A DNA stretch of 64,000 nucleotides from Pseudoalteromonas rubra (GTDB lineage Bacteria; Pseudomonadota; Gammaproteobacteria; Enterobacterales; Alteromonadaceae), in the NCBI RefSeq assembly GCF_000238295.3, contig NZ_AHCD03000035.1, positions 372,001 to 436,000 on the forward strand, given 5' to 3'. The notes under the pieces were generated by a model that saw only the letters and a list, made by a program, of their open reading frames with translations, was not told the origin of the DNA and made no database searches. Shown here piece by piece: positions 19,062 through 27,471 of this stretch. A program made the position numbers and the translations under genes. Position 1 is the first letter of the stretch. Each line of letters opens with the position of its first letter.

Positions 19062-19610
19062 TTACAGCTGAGTAAAAAAGTCTTCAGGCTGATGTCTGAC
19101 AGGTTTGGTACAAAGGACGGTGGGTGTGCCCAGATATAGATAACCGACGATTTCATCCTGTTCATTCAATCCCAGCTGGCGCTTCACCGAGTTGCTTTGT
19201 GCAAAGTAACCCGTTCTCCATACGCCAGACAGCCCCTGAGCAAAGGCCGCCTGCTGCATAGCAAATACGCTGCAGGCTGCGCTCTCTACTTGCTCAATTC
19301 TGGGCACTTTTGGATGCTCCATATAAGGAGAAACCGCAATGATCAGCATAGGGGCACGCTCAGGTAAGGATTTCGCACGGTCGATGATGCGTTGCTCTTG
19401 TTGCTCTTCAACCGCTGCCTGATAAAAGATCTCGCCCAGTTTCTCTCTGCCGTCCTCTTCAACCAGAATAAAGCGCCACGGCTTTAATCCTCCGTGGTCT
19501 GGCACTTTAAGGGCCGCTTTTTTTATTACTTCCAGCTGAGCCGCATCAGGGCCCGGGAATGACAAGTTGCTGTCGGATTGTCGCGTCGTTAATAGTTCAA
19601 TGGCATCCAT
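19062..19610 (-). CDS. Nitroreductase family protein (YdjA-like)
   Basis: FMN-dependent NAD(P)H nitroreductase-like protein of 182 residues, the size of E. coli YdjA (183). The TTRQSDSNLSFPGPD start and the VPDHGGLKPWRFILVE segment match the YdjA subgroup and its FMN-binding Arg region; GYLYLGTP is at the C-terminal side. The physiological substrate is not known. ATG at 19610 has GGAATTAC upstream. Confidence 0.9.
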   Translation of the reverse strand: MDAIELLTTRQSDSNLSFPGPDAAQLEVIKKAALKVPDHGGLKPWRFILVEEDGREKLGEIFYQAAVEEQQEQRIIDRAKSLPERAPMLIIAVSPYMEHPKVPRIEQVESAACSVFAMQQAAFAQGLSGVWRTGYFAQSNSVKRQLGLNEQDEIVGYLYLGTPTVLCTKPVRHQPEDFFTQL

Positions 19611-19692
19611 TTGTAATTCCTAAAATTTCTGTTAGTACCCTATTCTAACGCGACACCGGCGCAAAAGTTTAGTGTCTGCTTTCAAAAACCGC

Positions 19693-20394
19693 TTACGGCA
19701 AGTAATTTTGCTCTGGTTCCAGCGGCTTTCGGACCCAATAATCCACACTAAAGTAGCGTCCACCTCCGGTAAATAACAGGCTTATCAGCATCGCAAAATA
19801 GATAGCCGCAAACTCAATACCATTGTTCAGGATCACCGGATTGCCATACTCATAAAGATATTCTGGTAGCCCATTCGCCGCAACAATCTCTTTGATACGA
19901 GACAAGCGTTCAGCGACTTCTGTGCTTGCTTCCAGGCTCTGCTTCGCAGCATCGCTGCCCAGCCAGGCAAAAACCTGTGCTGCGCTGGTATCCGGATTAC
20001 TGGGAGCAACAGAAAACCAGCCGTTATGCCAATGCACCTGAGTTGCAGCGACAAACATGGTCACAGCAAGTGGGATGGACACCAAACGTGTGGCCAGGCC
20101 AATTAACAAAAACCAGCCGCCGAGAAACTCTGTCCAGCCTGCCAGAAAGGCCAGCAAGTCTGGTGCCGGTAAACCTAGCCCCCAATTTGAGTTACCAAAC
20201 CAGGCCACCACATTTTCATCGGCCAGCAAGCGCGTCAGACCAGTAATATCAGGATTGGCAAGGTTTAGTTTGCTGTAGCCGGCTATGATCATGACGGGTG
20301 CCAGAATCAACCTGAGCATCAATGGGGCCAGGCCGTCGAGTAAGGCGATTCTGTTAAGAAAGGTACGATAAAAGGAATAGAGTGATTTATACAT
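19693..20394 (-). CDS. DoxX family membrane protein
   Basis: 233-residue membrane protein with about four hydrophobic helices and the DoxX-family features LRLILAPVMIIAGYSKL near 27-43 and LAFLAGWTEFLGGWFLLIGLATRL near 80-103. A soluble insertion at about 125-190 is longer than in minimal DoxX proteins. The family is linked to redox and membrane functions, but no specific role can be given. No operon partner is evident; 82 bp separate it from the nitroreductase. Confidence 0.82.
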   Translation of the reverse strand: MYKSLYSFYRTFLNRIALLDGLAPLMLRLILAPVMIIAGYSKLNLANPDITGLTRLLADENVVAWFGNSNWGLGLPAPDLLAFLAGWTEFLGGWFLLIGLATRLVSIPLAVTMFVAATQVHWHNGWFSVAPSNPDTSAAQVFAWLGSDAAKQSLEASTEVAERLSRIKEIVAANGLPEYLYEYGNPVILNNGIEFAAIYFAMLISLLFTGGGRYFSVDYWVRKPLEPEQNYLP

Positions 20395-20480
20395 AAATAA
20401 AGTCTGTTATAACTGATGTTATAGAGTGTAGACCTTAAATCACCGTTTTTTATTGCAAATAGAATGGTTTTAAATAGAAC

Positions 20481-20520
20481 AAAACACGGGTGATATACCC
20501 TATAAGCTTGCCCGTGTTTT
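20481..20520. terminator. Terminator after fadH
   Basis: AAAACACGGG and CCCGTGTTTT form a 10-bp stem around a 20-nt loop that itself has little structure. On the minus strand it ends in a T-run 17 bp after the fadH stop. The A/T symmetry allows function in both directions. Confidence 0.7.
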
Positions 20521-20536
20521 GTTTGATCTGGCGCGT

Positions 20537-22498
20537 TTATATTTTTCTGGCAACCTGCAAGGCTTCATAGATAGCCCGTTTAGCATCGATGGCTGATGCC
20601 AGTTTGGCTCCACCTATCACATGTTGATTCGCTGGCATAGCCTCTTTGTTGAACAACGCATCGTTAGAGGTTTGTCCGATACAGGCCACAACCGTGTCCA
20701 CGTCCAGAACCCGCTCTTTACCCGCTTGCTTAACCAGCAAACCTTTGCTATCGAACGAGATATACTCACACTCAGCAATTTGCTCAACATTATGATGCTT
20801 GGCAACGGCACGATGGATCCAGCCTGTCGTCTTACCTAAGTTACTACCAAAGCGCCCTTCACTGCGTTTAAGCATGTAAAGCTTTTTCTCTGTTGCGGTG
20901 TCTGACGGCTGGCACTCAATTCCCCATTGTGCCTTAAACTCATCGATACTCTGATCAGCCTGCTCAGCGAGAAAAGCAACCATATCGAAGCCAATACCAC
21001 CCGCACCCAAGATTGCGATTTTGTCTCCGAGTTCAACTTCTTTGCGGATCACTTCATCGTAAGCAAAAACACGTTTACCATCGCTGCAAGTAATTCTGGA
21101 CTGTCTGGGGCTCACGCCCGTCGCGAAGACAATATCATCATAAGACTGAGCCATAGACGAATCGTACTCGCAACCCAGCTTCATGGTCACGCCCAGACGC
21201 GCTACTTCCTTCAGGAAGTAATTTAGGGTGTATTTGAAGTCTTCTTTACCAGGTATGCGCATTGCCAGATTGAACTGACCACCAGCATGTTCATTCTTAT
21301 CAATCAGCGTCACTTTATGACCCTTTTTGGCCAGATAGCAACTTGCCGACAGCCCCGCAGGCCCGGCACCCACCACCAAAACCTGTTTTGGGTTGCTGGT
21401 AGGTGCAAGCGGATAGTCCAGCTCATAACCAGCCTGTGGATTCACCAGGCAGGTTGCGCGCTTACCTTTAAACACATGGTCAAGACACCCCTGATTGCAG
21501 CCGATACAAATATTAATTTGTTCGGTTTTGTTCTCAGCATACTTATTGAAGAAATCGGGGTCTGCGAGCAATGGACGTGCCATGGAGATCAGGTCTGCCT
21601 CGCCCTGGTTCAGAATATCATTTGCCAGTTCAGGTGTATTAATTCGGTTCACTGCAACGACTGGAATGTCGACCACGTCTTTTAGCCGTTTTGACGCTTC
21701 ACGAAACGCCCCGGCCGGTACCATGCTGGCAATTGTGGGAACGCGTGCTTCATGCCAGCCGATCCCGGTATTAAGAATATCGACACCGGCTTCTTCCAGG
21801 GCTTTAGCCTGAAGCGTGACTTCTTCAGCTGTAGAACCGTTTGGGATCAGATCCATAACAGACAGCCGGAATACAATAATGAACTTAGCGGATACCTTTT
21901 CCCTTACAGCGCGCACCACTTCTATCGCTAAACGCATTCGATTTTCCAGCGTTCCGCCGTATAAATCCTGCCGCTTGTTAGTATGGTCAGCCATAAACTC
22001 GTTGATCAGATAACCTTCAGAGCCCATAATTTCAACCCCGTCATAACCCGCTTTTTCTGCCATTTTGGCCGATTTGGCAAAGTCTTTGACGGTATTGCGG
22101 ATCATACTCAACGACATCGATTTTGGCGTGTATGGATTGATGGGTGCTTTAATATCACTGGGTGCAACATTAAATGGATGATAGGCGTAACGCCCTGCAT
22201 GTAATAACTGAAGACAGATTTTACCACCATGTGCGTGGACCGCATCGGTATAGGCGCGGTGCTTGATGATGTCGTAGCGACTGTTGAATGAAGAAGAAAT
22301 CGGTGTGAGTTTACCACGCAGATTTGGACTATACCCACCGGTGATGATTAGGCCCACCCCACCTTTCGCGCGCTCCTCATAAAATGCTTTGAGCCGCTTC
22401 CTGTTGTGCCATCCCTCTTCTAGGCCTGTGTGCATCGAGCCCATGACCAAGCGATTTCGCAAATCTGTGTTCTTCAATTGTAATTTTTGTTCTAACAT
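20537..22498 (-). CDS. fadH: NADPH-dependent 2,4-dienoyl-CoA reductase
   Basis: Reduces 2,4-dienoyl-CoA in beta-oxidation of unsaturated fatty acids. The 653 residues (E. coli 672) combine an FMN barrel of the old-yellow-enzyme type (RLVMGSMHTGLEEG, GYDGVEIMGSEGYLINEF), a 4Fe-4S cluster region (CIGCNQGCLDHVF) and FAD/NADPH Rossmann domains (VLVVGAGPAGLSAS, IAILGAGGIGFD). I chose the ATG at 22498, with GGGG upstream; a TTG at 22510 is the alternative. A FadR-like operator lies just upstream. Confidence 0.95.
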   Translation of the reverse strand: MLEQKLQLKNTDLRNRLVMGSMHTGLEEGWHNRKRLKAFYEERAKGGVGLIITGGYSPNLRGKLTPISSSFNSRYDIIKHRAYTDAVHAHGGKICLQLLHAGRYAYHPFNVAPSDIKAPINPYTPKSMSLSMIRNTVKDFAKSAKMAEKAGYDGVEIMGSEGYLINEFMADHTNKRQDLYGGTLENRMRLAIEVVRAVREKVSAKFIIVFRLSVMDLIPNGSTAEEVTLQAKALEEAGVDILNTGIGWHEARVPTIASMVPAGAFREASKRLKDVVDIPVVAVNRINTPELANDILNQGEADLISMARPLLADPDFFNKYAENKTEQINICIGCNQGCLDHVFKGKRATCLVNPQAGYELDYPLAPTSNPKQVLVVGAGPAGLSASCYLAKKGHKVTLIDKNEHAGGQFNLAMRIPGKEDFKYTLNYFLKEVARLGVTMKLGCEYDSSMAQSYDDIVFATGVSPRQSRITCSDGKRVFAYDEVIRKEVELGDKIAILGAGGIGFDMVAFLAEQADQSIDEFKAQWGIECQPSDTATEKKLYMLKRSEGRFGSNLGKTTGWIHRAVAKHHNVEQIAECEYISFDSKGLLVKQAGKERVLDVDTVVACIGQTSNDALFNKEAMPANQHVIGGAKLASAIDAKRAIYEALQVARKI

Positions 22499-22513
22499 TG
22501 CGTGCCCCAATGT

Positions 22514-22530
22514 AACTGGTCTTACCTGTG
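22514..22530. promoter_or_regulatory. FadR-like operator upstream of fadH
   Basis: AACTGGTCTTACCTGTG is close to the E. coli FadR operator (AACTGGTCnGACCnGTT as I recall it), with two clear mismatches. It lies 16-32 bp before the fadH start. FadR releases DNA on binding long-chain acyl-CoA, which would induce fadH on fatty acids. Whether this organism has FadR cannot be seen in the window. Confidence 0.6.
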
Positions 22531-22733
22531 AACATTAACGATTTTATATTTTTTCGCAAGCAAAAACCGCGACTAATTTCTGTTAAATACGATTCAATGA
22601 TAGAAAAGTGATTGATTTTTAGCCCATCATCGCCAAATAAATACTTAGTTACGTTTTTGTTCTAACGACGCTGCGGCAACTAAGTTATGATTAACAGTGA
22701 GTACATTCCACTAAGACATTCAGAGGTATAGCT

Positions 22734-24611
22734 TTGAAATTGATCGGTAAATTTTTTCTTGGGATCTGGCACGCGATAAACTTTTCTCGCCGCCTGATCC
22801 TCAACTTTTTGTTCTTCTTTCTGATTATTGCGGCAGTGGTCGGTGTTTTCTCAACAGAGGAGCAACCTCAGGTAGCTCAGGACAGCGTTTTGCGCCTAAA
22901 CCTGTCAGGTAAACTGGTTGAGCAGCTGACTTATGTTGACCCAATAGACGCAGCGATGGGTGACGTCTTCGGTAAACAAGACCTGCCTAAAGAAATGCTG
23001 GTCGACGATGTTGTCGAGACCATCAATACAGCAGCCCGTGACCCTCGCATCAAAGCACTGTACCTGGATTTGCGTCATATGCACTATGCACATCTGGATA
23101 AGCTGCGTGATGTTGCAAGTGCTATTGACTCTTTCAAAGAGTCAGACAAAAAAGTTTTTGCGCATAGCCCCTATTTTAGTCAGTCACAGTATTACCTGGC
23201 CGCCCATGCCGATGAGGTGTCTGTTCACCCGTACGGCGGTATTAACATCAGTGGCTATGGCTCCTACCCAATGTACTTTAAAGAAGCACTGGACAAGCTC
23301 AAGGTCACGCAACACATTTTCCGGGTAGGCACCTATAAGTCAGCAGTTGAGCCATTCATTCGTAATGATATGTCTGCCGCAGCGAAAGAAGCCAACAAAC
23401 TTTGGCTTAATACTTTGTGGTCTCAGTACAAACAAGACGTGGCAAACAAGCGCGGATTTGAACTCGCCAACTTTGACGAAACGCTCACACAATATGTAGA
23501 TAAAATGGCTTCGGTTACCGGTGACTCTGCGCAATTTGCCTTAAAATATGGCTGGGTCGATTCACTCGAAACAGACCAGCAATTCAACCAAAAAATGATC
23601 GACCTGGTCGGTACTCAGAACAATGGAAAGCGTTTCAAGCAAGTCTCGTTCGAAGACTACTATGCGAGTACTGCGTCGCACGATTTTGGCCCGAATCCAT
23701 TTACCGAAAAAGTCGCTGTTGTGGTTGCCAAAGGCACAATTGTCGACGGCAAACGCAAAGCCGGTATGATAGGCGGTGACTCGACCGCGGCGCTGCTACG
23801 AAAGGCCCGAATGGATGACAAAGTAAAGGCCGTCGTGTTAAGGATTGACTCTGGTGGCGGCAGCATGTTTGCTTCCGAAGTCATTCGTAACGAAGTACTT
23901 GCCATCAAGGCTGCCGGAAAGCCGGTGATTGCATCTATGGGCTCGGTGGCAGCATCAGGTGGCTACTGGATTGCAGCATCTGCCAACGAAATCTGGGCGT
24001 CTCCCAGCACCATTACCGGCTCTATAGGTGTCTTTGGAACCATTTTAACTTTTGAGAATTCACTGAAAGAGTTGGGTGTGTATTCAGACGGCGTTGCAAC
24101 GACTGAACTCAAGTCATCCTCTTTATCCCGAGGCCTGGATCCTAAGTTTGCGGATGTCTTGCAAATGGGTGTGGAAGATGCCTATAACAAGTTTATTTCA
24201 GTGATAGCAGACTCCCGTAACCTGCCCGTCTCTGATGTAGACAATGTCGCGCAAGGGCGGGTTTGGCTGGCTACTCAGGCGCATGAGTTTGGTCTTATCG
24301 ACCAGCTTGGTACTAAACAGCAAGCGATTGAAGCGGCTGCAGAAATGGCTAACCTAGAACATTACGATGTCTACACTGTTGAGCAAACCCTGTCAGAAAA
24401 AGAGCAGCTACTACAGGATATTTTCGGCTCGGCGACTGTGCAGTCATTACTTTCAGTATCAGATGATAACGCGTTGTCGTTAAATCCGATTGCGCATGAA
24501 GGACTCAATCAGCTTTTCTATCAGGTGAAGCAAAGCGCTGCGATGATCACACAGTTTAATGACCCTAACAATATCTATACCTTGTGTACCACCTGTATCG
24601 TCGGTGAGTAA
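22734..24611 (+). CDS. sppA: Signal peptide peptidase SppA, 67K type
   Basis: Inner-membrane serine protease that degrades cleaved signal peptides. The 625 residues (E. coli 618) start with a membrane anchor (LILNFLFFFLIIAAVVGVF near 22-40), then two tandem SppA domains. The catalytic dyad is visible: Lys202 in RVGTYKSAVEPF and Ser408 in SVAASGGYWIAAS. The start is TTG at 22734 with AGAGGT upstream; no ATG is available at this position. Confidence 0.94.
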   Translation: MKLIGKFFLGIWHAINFSRRLILNFLFFFLIIAAVVGVFSTEEQPQVAQDSVLRLNLSGKLVEQLTYVDPIDAAMGDVFGKQDLPKEMLVDDVVETINTAARDPRIKALYLDLRHMHYAHLDKLRDVASAIDSFKESDKKVFAHSPYFSQSQYYLAAHADEVSVHPYGGINISGYGSYPMYFKEALDKLKVTQHIFRVGTYKSAVEPFIRNDMSAAAKEANKLWLNTLWSQYKQDVANKRGFELANFDETLTQYVDKMASVTGDSAQFALKYGWVDSLETDQQFNQKMIDLVGTQNNGKRFKQVSFEDYYASTASHDFGPNPFTEKVAVVVAKGTIVDGKRKAGMIGGDSTAALLRKARMDDKVKAVVLRIDSGGGSMFASEVIRNEVLAIKAAGKPVIASMGSVAASGGYWIAASANEIWASPSTITGSIGVFGTILTFENSLKELGVYSDGVATTELKSSSLSRGLDPKFADVLQMGVEDAYNKFISVIADSRNLPVSDVDNVAQGRVWLATQAHEFGLIDQLGTKQQAIEAAAEMANLEHYDVYTVEQTLSEKEQLLQDIFGSATVQSLLSVSDDNALSLNPIAHEGLNQLFYQVKQSAAMITQFNDPNNIYTLCTTCIVGE

Positions 24612-24661
24612 GGAATGTCTCAATGATTTGACTGCATTGTGATGCTGCAGTTGATATAATT

Positions 24662-24690
24662 AGCCCGGACTAGGATCCGGGCTTTTTTTT
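24662..24690 (+). terminator. Terminator between sppA and ansA
   Basis: AGCCCGGA and TCCGGGCT form an 8-bp stem with a 6-nt loop, followed by a T-run. It ends 10 bp before the ansA start, so ansA would need read-through or a promoter overlapping this region. Confidence 0.88.
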
Positions 24691-24700
24691 AGGTAGCAGA

Positions 24701-25711
24701 ATGAAAAGAAAAAAAATCTATATTGCCTATACAGGCGGCACAATTGGCATGAAGCAATCCAGCCGGGGGTACGTACCCGTCGCAGGATATCTCACCGAGA
24801 CGGTAAAAAGTAATGCTGAATTCACCCGAGAAGAAATGCCCCTGTTCGACATTCATGAATACTGCCCACTGATCGATTCATCTGACATGTCGCCACAACA
24901 CTGGCAACTGATAGCCGACGACATTAAAAGTAAGTACGAAGAGTACGATGGCTTCGTCGTACTGCATGGTACAGATACCATGGCTTACACGGCATCGGCT
25001 TTGTCGTTTATGTTCGAAAACCTGACCAAGCCTGTGATTATCACAGGCTCGCAAATTCCGCTGTCTCAGCTTCGCTCTGATGGCCAGGTTAACTTACTCA
25101 ATGCAATGTATCTCGCCGCAAACTACCCCATTGCTGAGGTGAGCCTGTTTTTTAATAACAAGCTATTTCGGGGTAATCGCGCCATCAAAGCACATGCCGA
25201 CGGATTTGATGCCTTTGCCTCTCCCAATATGGCGCCTTTGGCGCAGGCTGGGATTAATATTCAATTACTCGAAGGCCAGCTTAGTCCATACGTGGATCAG
25301 GCCTTGCGCGTCACACCGGTTGCATCGCAACCCATAGGCGTACTGCACCTGTACCCTGGTATTAGTAGCACTATGGTGACCAATGTCCTGCAGAGCGATA
25401 TCAAAGCTCTTATTTTGCTGAGTTTTGGTGTCGGCAATGCACCTCAGCAAGAAGACATTCTAAATGCCCTTAAAGCCGCCTCGGACAGAGGTGTTGTGAT
25501 CGTTAATTTAACCCAGTGTATTCAGGGTCAGGTTAATATGGGTGGCTATGCGACAGGAAACGCCCTACTCAACTGCGGCGTCATTAGCGGATACGATATG
25601 ACATTGGAAGCCTGCCTGACAAAACTACATTACTTATTCAGCCAGGGCCTCGAACTGGAAACCGTACGCCACCTGATGCAAGACAATCTACGCGGAGAGC
25701 TGACTCGGTAA
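24701..25711 (+). CDS. ansA: L-asparaginase, type I (cytoplasmic)
   Basis: Hydrolyses asparagine to aspartate and ammonia. The 336 residues (E. coli AnsA 338) have the first catalytic Thr in AYTGGTIGM (about 9-17) and the second in VLHGTDTMAYTAS near 88-100. There is no signal peptide, which fits the cytoplasmic type I enzyme. ATG at 24701 is preceded by AGGTAGCAG. It follows sppA, the same order as in several Alteromonadales and Vibrio relatives. Confidence 0.95.
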   Translation: MKRKKIYIAYTGGTIGMKQSSRGYVPVAGYLTETVKSNAEFTREEMPLFDIHEYCPLIDSSDMSPQHWQLIADDIKSKYEEYDGFVVLHGTDTMAYTASALSFMFENLTKPVIITGSQIPLSQLRSDGQVNLLNAMYLAANYPIAEVSLFFNNKLFRGNRAIKAHADGFDAFASPNMAPLAQAGINIQLLEGQLSPYVDQALRVTPVASQPIGVLHLYPGISSTMVTNVLQSDIKALILLSFGVGNAPQQEDILNALKAASDRGVVIVNLTQCIQGQVNMGGYATGNALLNCGVISGYDMTLEACLTKLHYLFSQGLELETVRHLMQDNLRGELTR

Positions 25712-25730
25712 ATCTCATACTCGTACATAT

Positions 25731-25764
25731 AAAAAAGCCCGGGCTTACGTCCCGGGCTTTTTTA
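25731..25764. terminator. Bidirectional terminator between ansA and gnd
   Basis: GCCCGGG and CCCGGGC stem with a CTTACGT loop, flanked by six A and six T. It serves the convergent genes ansA and gnd. Confidence 0.93.
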
Positions 25765-25778
25765 TTTGATCAGACAAA

Positions 25779-27152
25779 TTATCTGACTTTCGCGTCAATC
25801 TCAGCCAGGTCTGTCAGGTGACAAGACTCACCACTGTGGGTCTTAATCCCGTGCTCACCGAAATAATCACGCTGCGCCTGCACTAAGTGGCCGTTACTTG
25901 GCGTGCTCAGTGTTGCGATATAAGTTTGTGTTGAAGTCAGTACTGGGAACGCCAGGCCACTCTGAATTGCCTGGCCAGCAATCTTACGTAGAGCATTGGC
26001 AGGCCCTTCTTGTGTATCCAAGAACTCAACCCCTTTAGCAATATCGTCCAGATAATCCGCTCTGATGATACAACCCGCACGCCACGTCTGAAGTGTTTTA
26101 TCCAGGTCAACTTTCCACTGGTGAGATCTGGAAGCGCCTTTGATAAGTGCCAACCCCTGACGATAACAAAGCAGGCTGGCAAAATAGAAAGCATCTTTAA
26201 GTTCATCCAGATCCAGGTCGACACTGTTGGTTGCACGCTGGGCATACGTCATTTCTTTCGCTGCTGGTGTATCTATGGTGTTAGTCAGATGTCTGGCTTG
26301 CACTGCGGCAACCAAAGAAGGCACTGCAATGCCGAGCTCAAGTGCATTTTGTGCAGTCCAAAGACCTGTTCCCTTCGCACCCACTTTGTTGTCAATAAGG
26401 TCAACCATAGGTTCATTCTGATCGCTCTCCAGGCTCAAGATATGGCTTGAAATTGCGAGCAGATAACTGTTAAGCGGCCCTTCTGACCAGCTCTTGAACA
26501 CCTCCGCGACCTGAGCTGGGGAGCGGCCAGTACCGATACGTAATAGCTGATACATCTCAGCGATAAGCTGCATTAACGCATACTCGATGCCATTATGAAC
26601 CATCTTCACAAAATGACCACTGGCAGACTGACCAACACGAGCAAAGCAAGATTCACCGTTGTGTGTAGCTGCTACTTTTTCAAACCACGGAATTAAGCGC
26701 TCCCAGCCGCCTTCTGAGCCACTGGCCATCATAGCAGGTCCGTGTCGGGCCCCTTCTGCGCCACCCGAAATCCCCATCGTGGCAAATTCGAACTTGTTCT
26801 GGTATTTAAGTTTGCGGGCAATACCATCTTTGTAGTTACTGTTGCCACAATCAACAATGATGTCGCCTTTTTCTACACCCGCTTCAATTAAGTCCTGACA
26901 CACCTTATCCACCAGCTCACCAGCCGGTACCAGAAGCAAAACAGACCTTGGCGTATCCAATCGCTTAACCATGTCAGCAAGATCGGAAACAATGTGAAGG
27001 CGCTCGGCAATCCCTGACGACTGCGCGCAACTCAATAGTTCCGCACCCGCGTCCGGGTTTTTATCATAGGCAACTAATGTCATGCCCTGTTCTATAAGAT
27101 TTAGCGCGAGGTTTTTCCCCATCACACCCAAACCAACTAATGCAACTTGCAT
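25779..27152 (-). CDS. gnd: 6-phosphogluconate dehydrogenase-like, divergent C-terminus
   Basis: Oxidative decarboxylation of 6-phosphogluconate to ribulose 5-phosphate in the pentose phosphate pathway. The 457 residues (E. coli 468) have the NADP fold GLGVMGKNLALNL, the substrate Ser-Gly-Gly in GISGGAEGARHGP, catalytic Lys/Asn in KMVHNGIEY and KGTG. Two departures: MMASG replaces the usual IMPGG, and after YFGEHG the conserved phosphate-binding Arg is absent (IKTHSGES). The ATG at 27152 has a perfect AGGAGG. Enzyme identity is likely; full activity is unproven. Confidence 0.85.
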   Translation of the reverse strand: MQVALVGLGVMGKNLALNLIEQGMTLVAYDKNPDAGAELLSCAQSSGIAERLHIVSDLADMVKRLDTPRSVLLLVPAGELVDKVCQDLIEAGVEKGDIIVDCGNSNYKDGIARKLKYQNKFEFATMGISGGAEGARHGPAMMASGSEGGWERLIPWFEKVAATHNGESCFARVGQSASGHFVKMVHNGIEYALMQLIAEMYQLLRIGTGRSPAQVAEVFKSWSEGPLNSYLLAISSHILSLESDQNEPMVDLIDNKVGAKGTGLWTAQNALELGIAVPSLVAAVQARHLTNTIDTPAAKEMTYAQRATNSVDLDLDELKDAFYFASLLCYRQGLALIKGASRSHQWKVDLDKTLQTWRAGCIIRADYLDDIAKGVEFLDTQEGPANALRKIAGQAIQSGLAFPVLTSTQTYIATLSTPSNGHLVQAQRDYFGEHGIKTHSGESCHLTDLAEIDAKVR

Positions 27153-27322
27153 TAAGTTTTCCTCCTCGGTAACAAATTCAATAGTCTTTCGGTAGCGTAC
27201 CGTCATTATACCCAAGCTGAGTCGGATATAAAGCGTTCAACCTACCTCACTGATCCCGCTTACCTGTTTGTAAATTAATCAATTTTAGATAAGTACGGCA
27301 CGTTATTGACAAAAAGTCGTGA

Positions 27323-27351
27323 TTGACGCCACCTGACACCGGTGTCATAAT
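27323..27351 (+). promoter_or_regulatory. pykA promoter with a 14-bp operator palindrome in its spacer
   Basis: TTGACG (27323-27328), a 17-bp spacer and CATAAT (27346-27351) make a good sigma70 promoter about 120 bp before pykA. TGACACCGGTGTCA (27334-27347), a perfect palindrome with the central CG typical of LacI-family operators, fills most of the spacer, so binding should block RNA polymerase. The regulator is not identifiable here. Confidence 0.6.
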
Positions 27352-27367
27352 CAGTTCATATAGATCA

Positions 27368-27383
27368 TATAATTTAATTTGCA
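27368..27383. promoter_or_regulatory. Weak HexR-like site before pykA
   Basis: TATAATTTAATTTGCA resembles the HexR operator TGTAATTAAATTACA as I recall it, with several mismatches. HexR controls central carbon genes including pyk and gap in Alteromonadales. Low confidence. Confidence 0.25.
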
Positions 27384-27471
27384 TGTTAAAAAGGGTTATA
27401 AGATATTTCTTTCTTAAAACCCAGCAAGTTATCCAGATAAAGTCACCGAGACAAGCCAACAGGAGAACCTG

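Noticed and set aside
27247..27459. 70-residue minus-strand frame between gnd and pykA
   Set aside because: It crosses the pykA promoter and operator and lacks a start signal.
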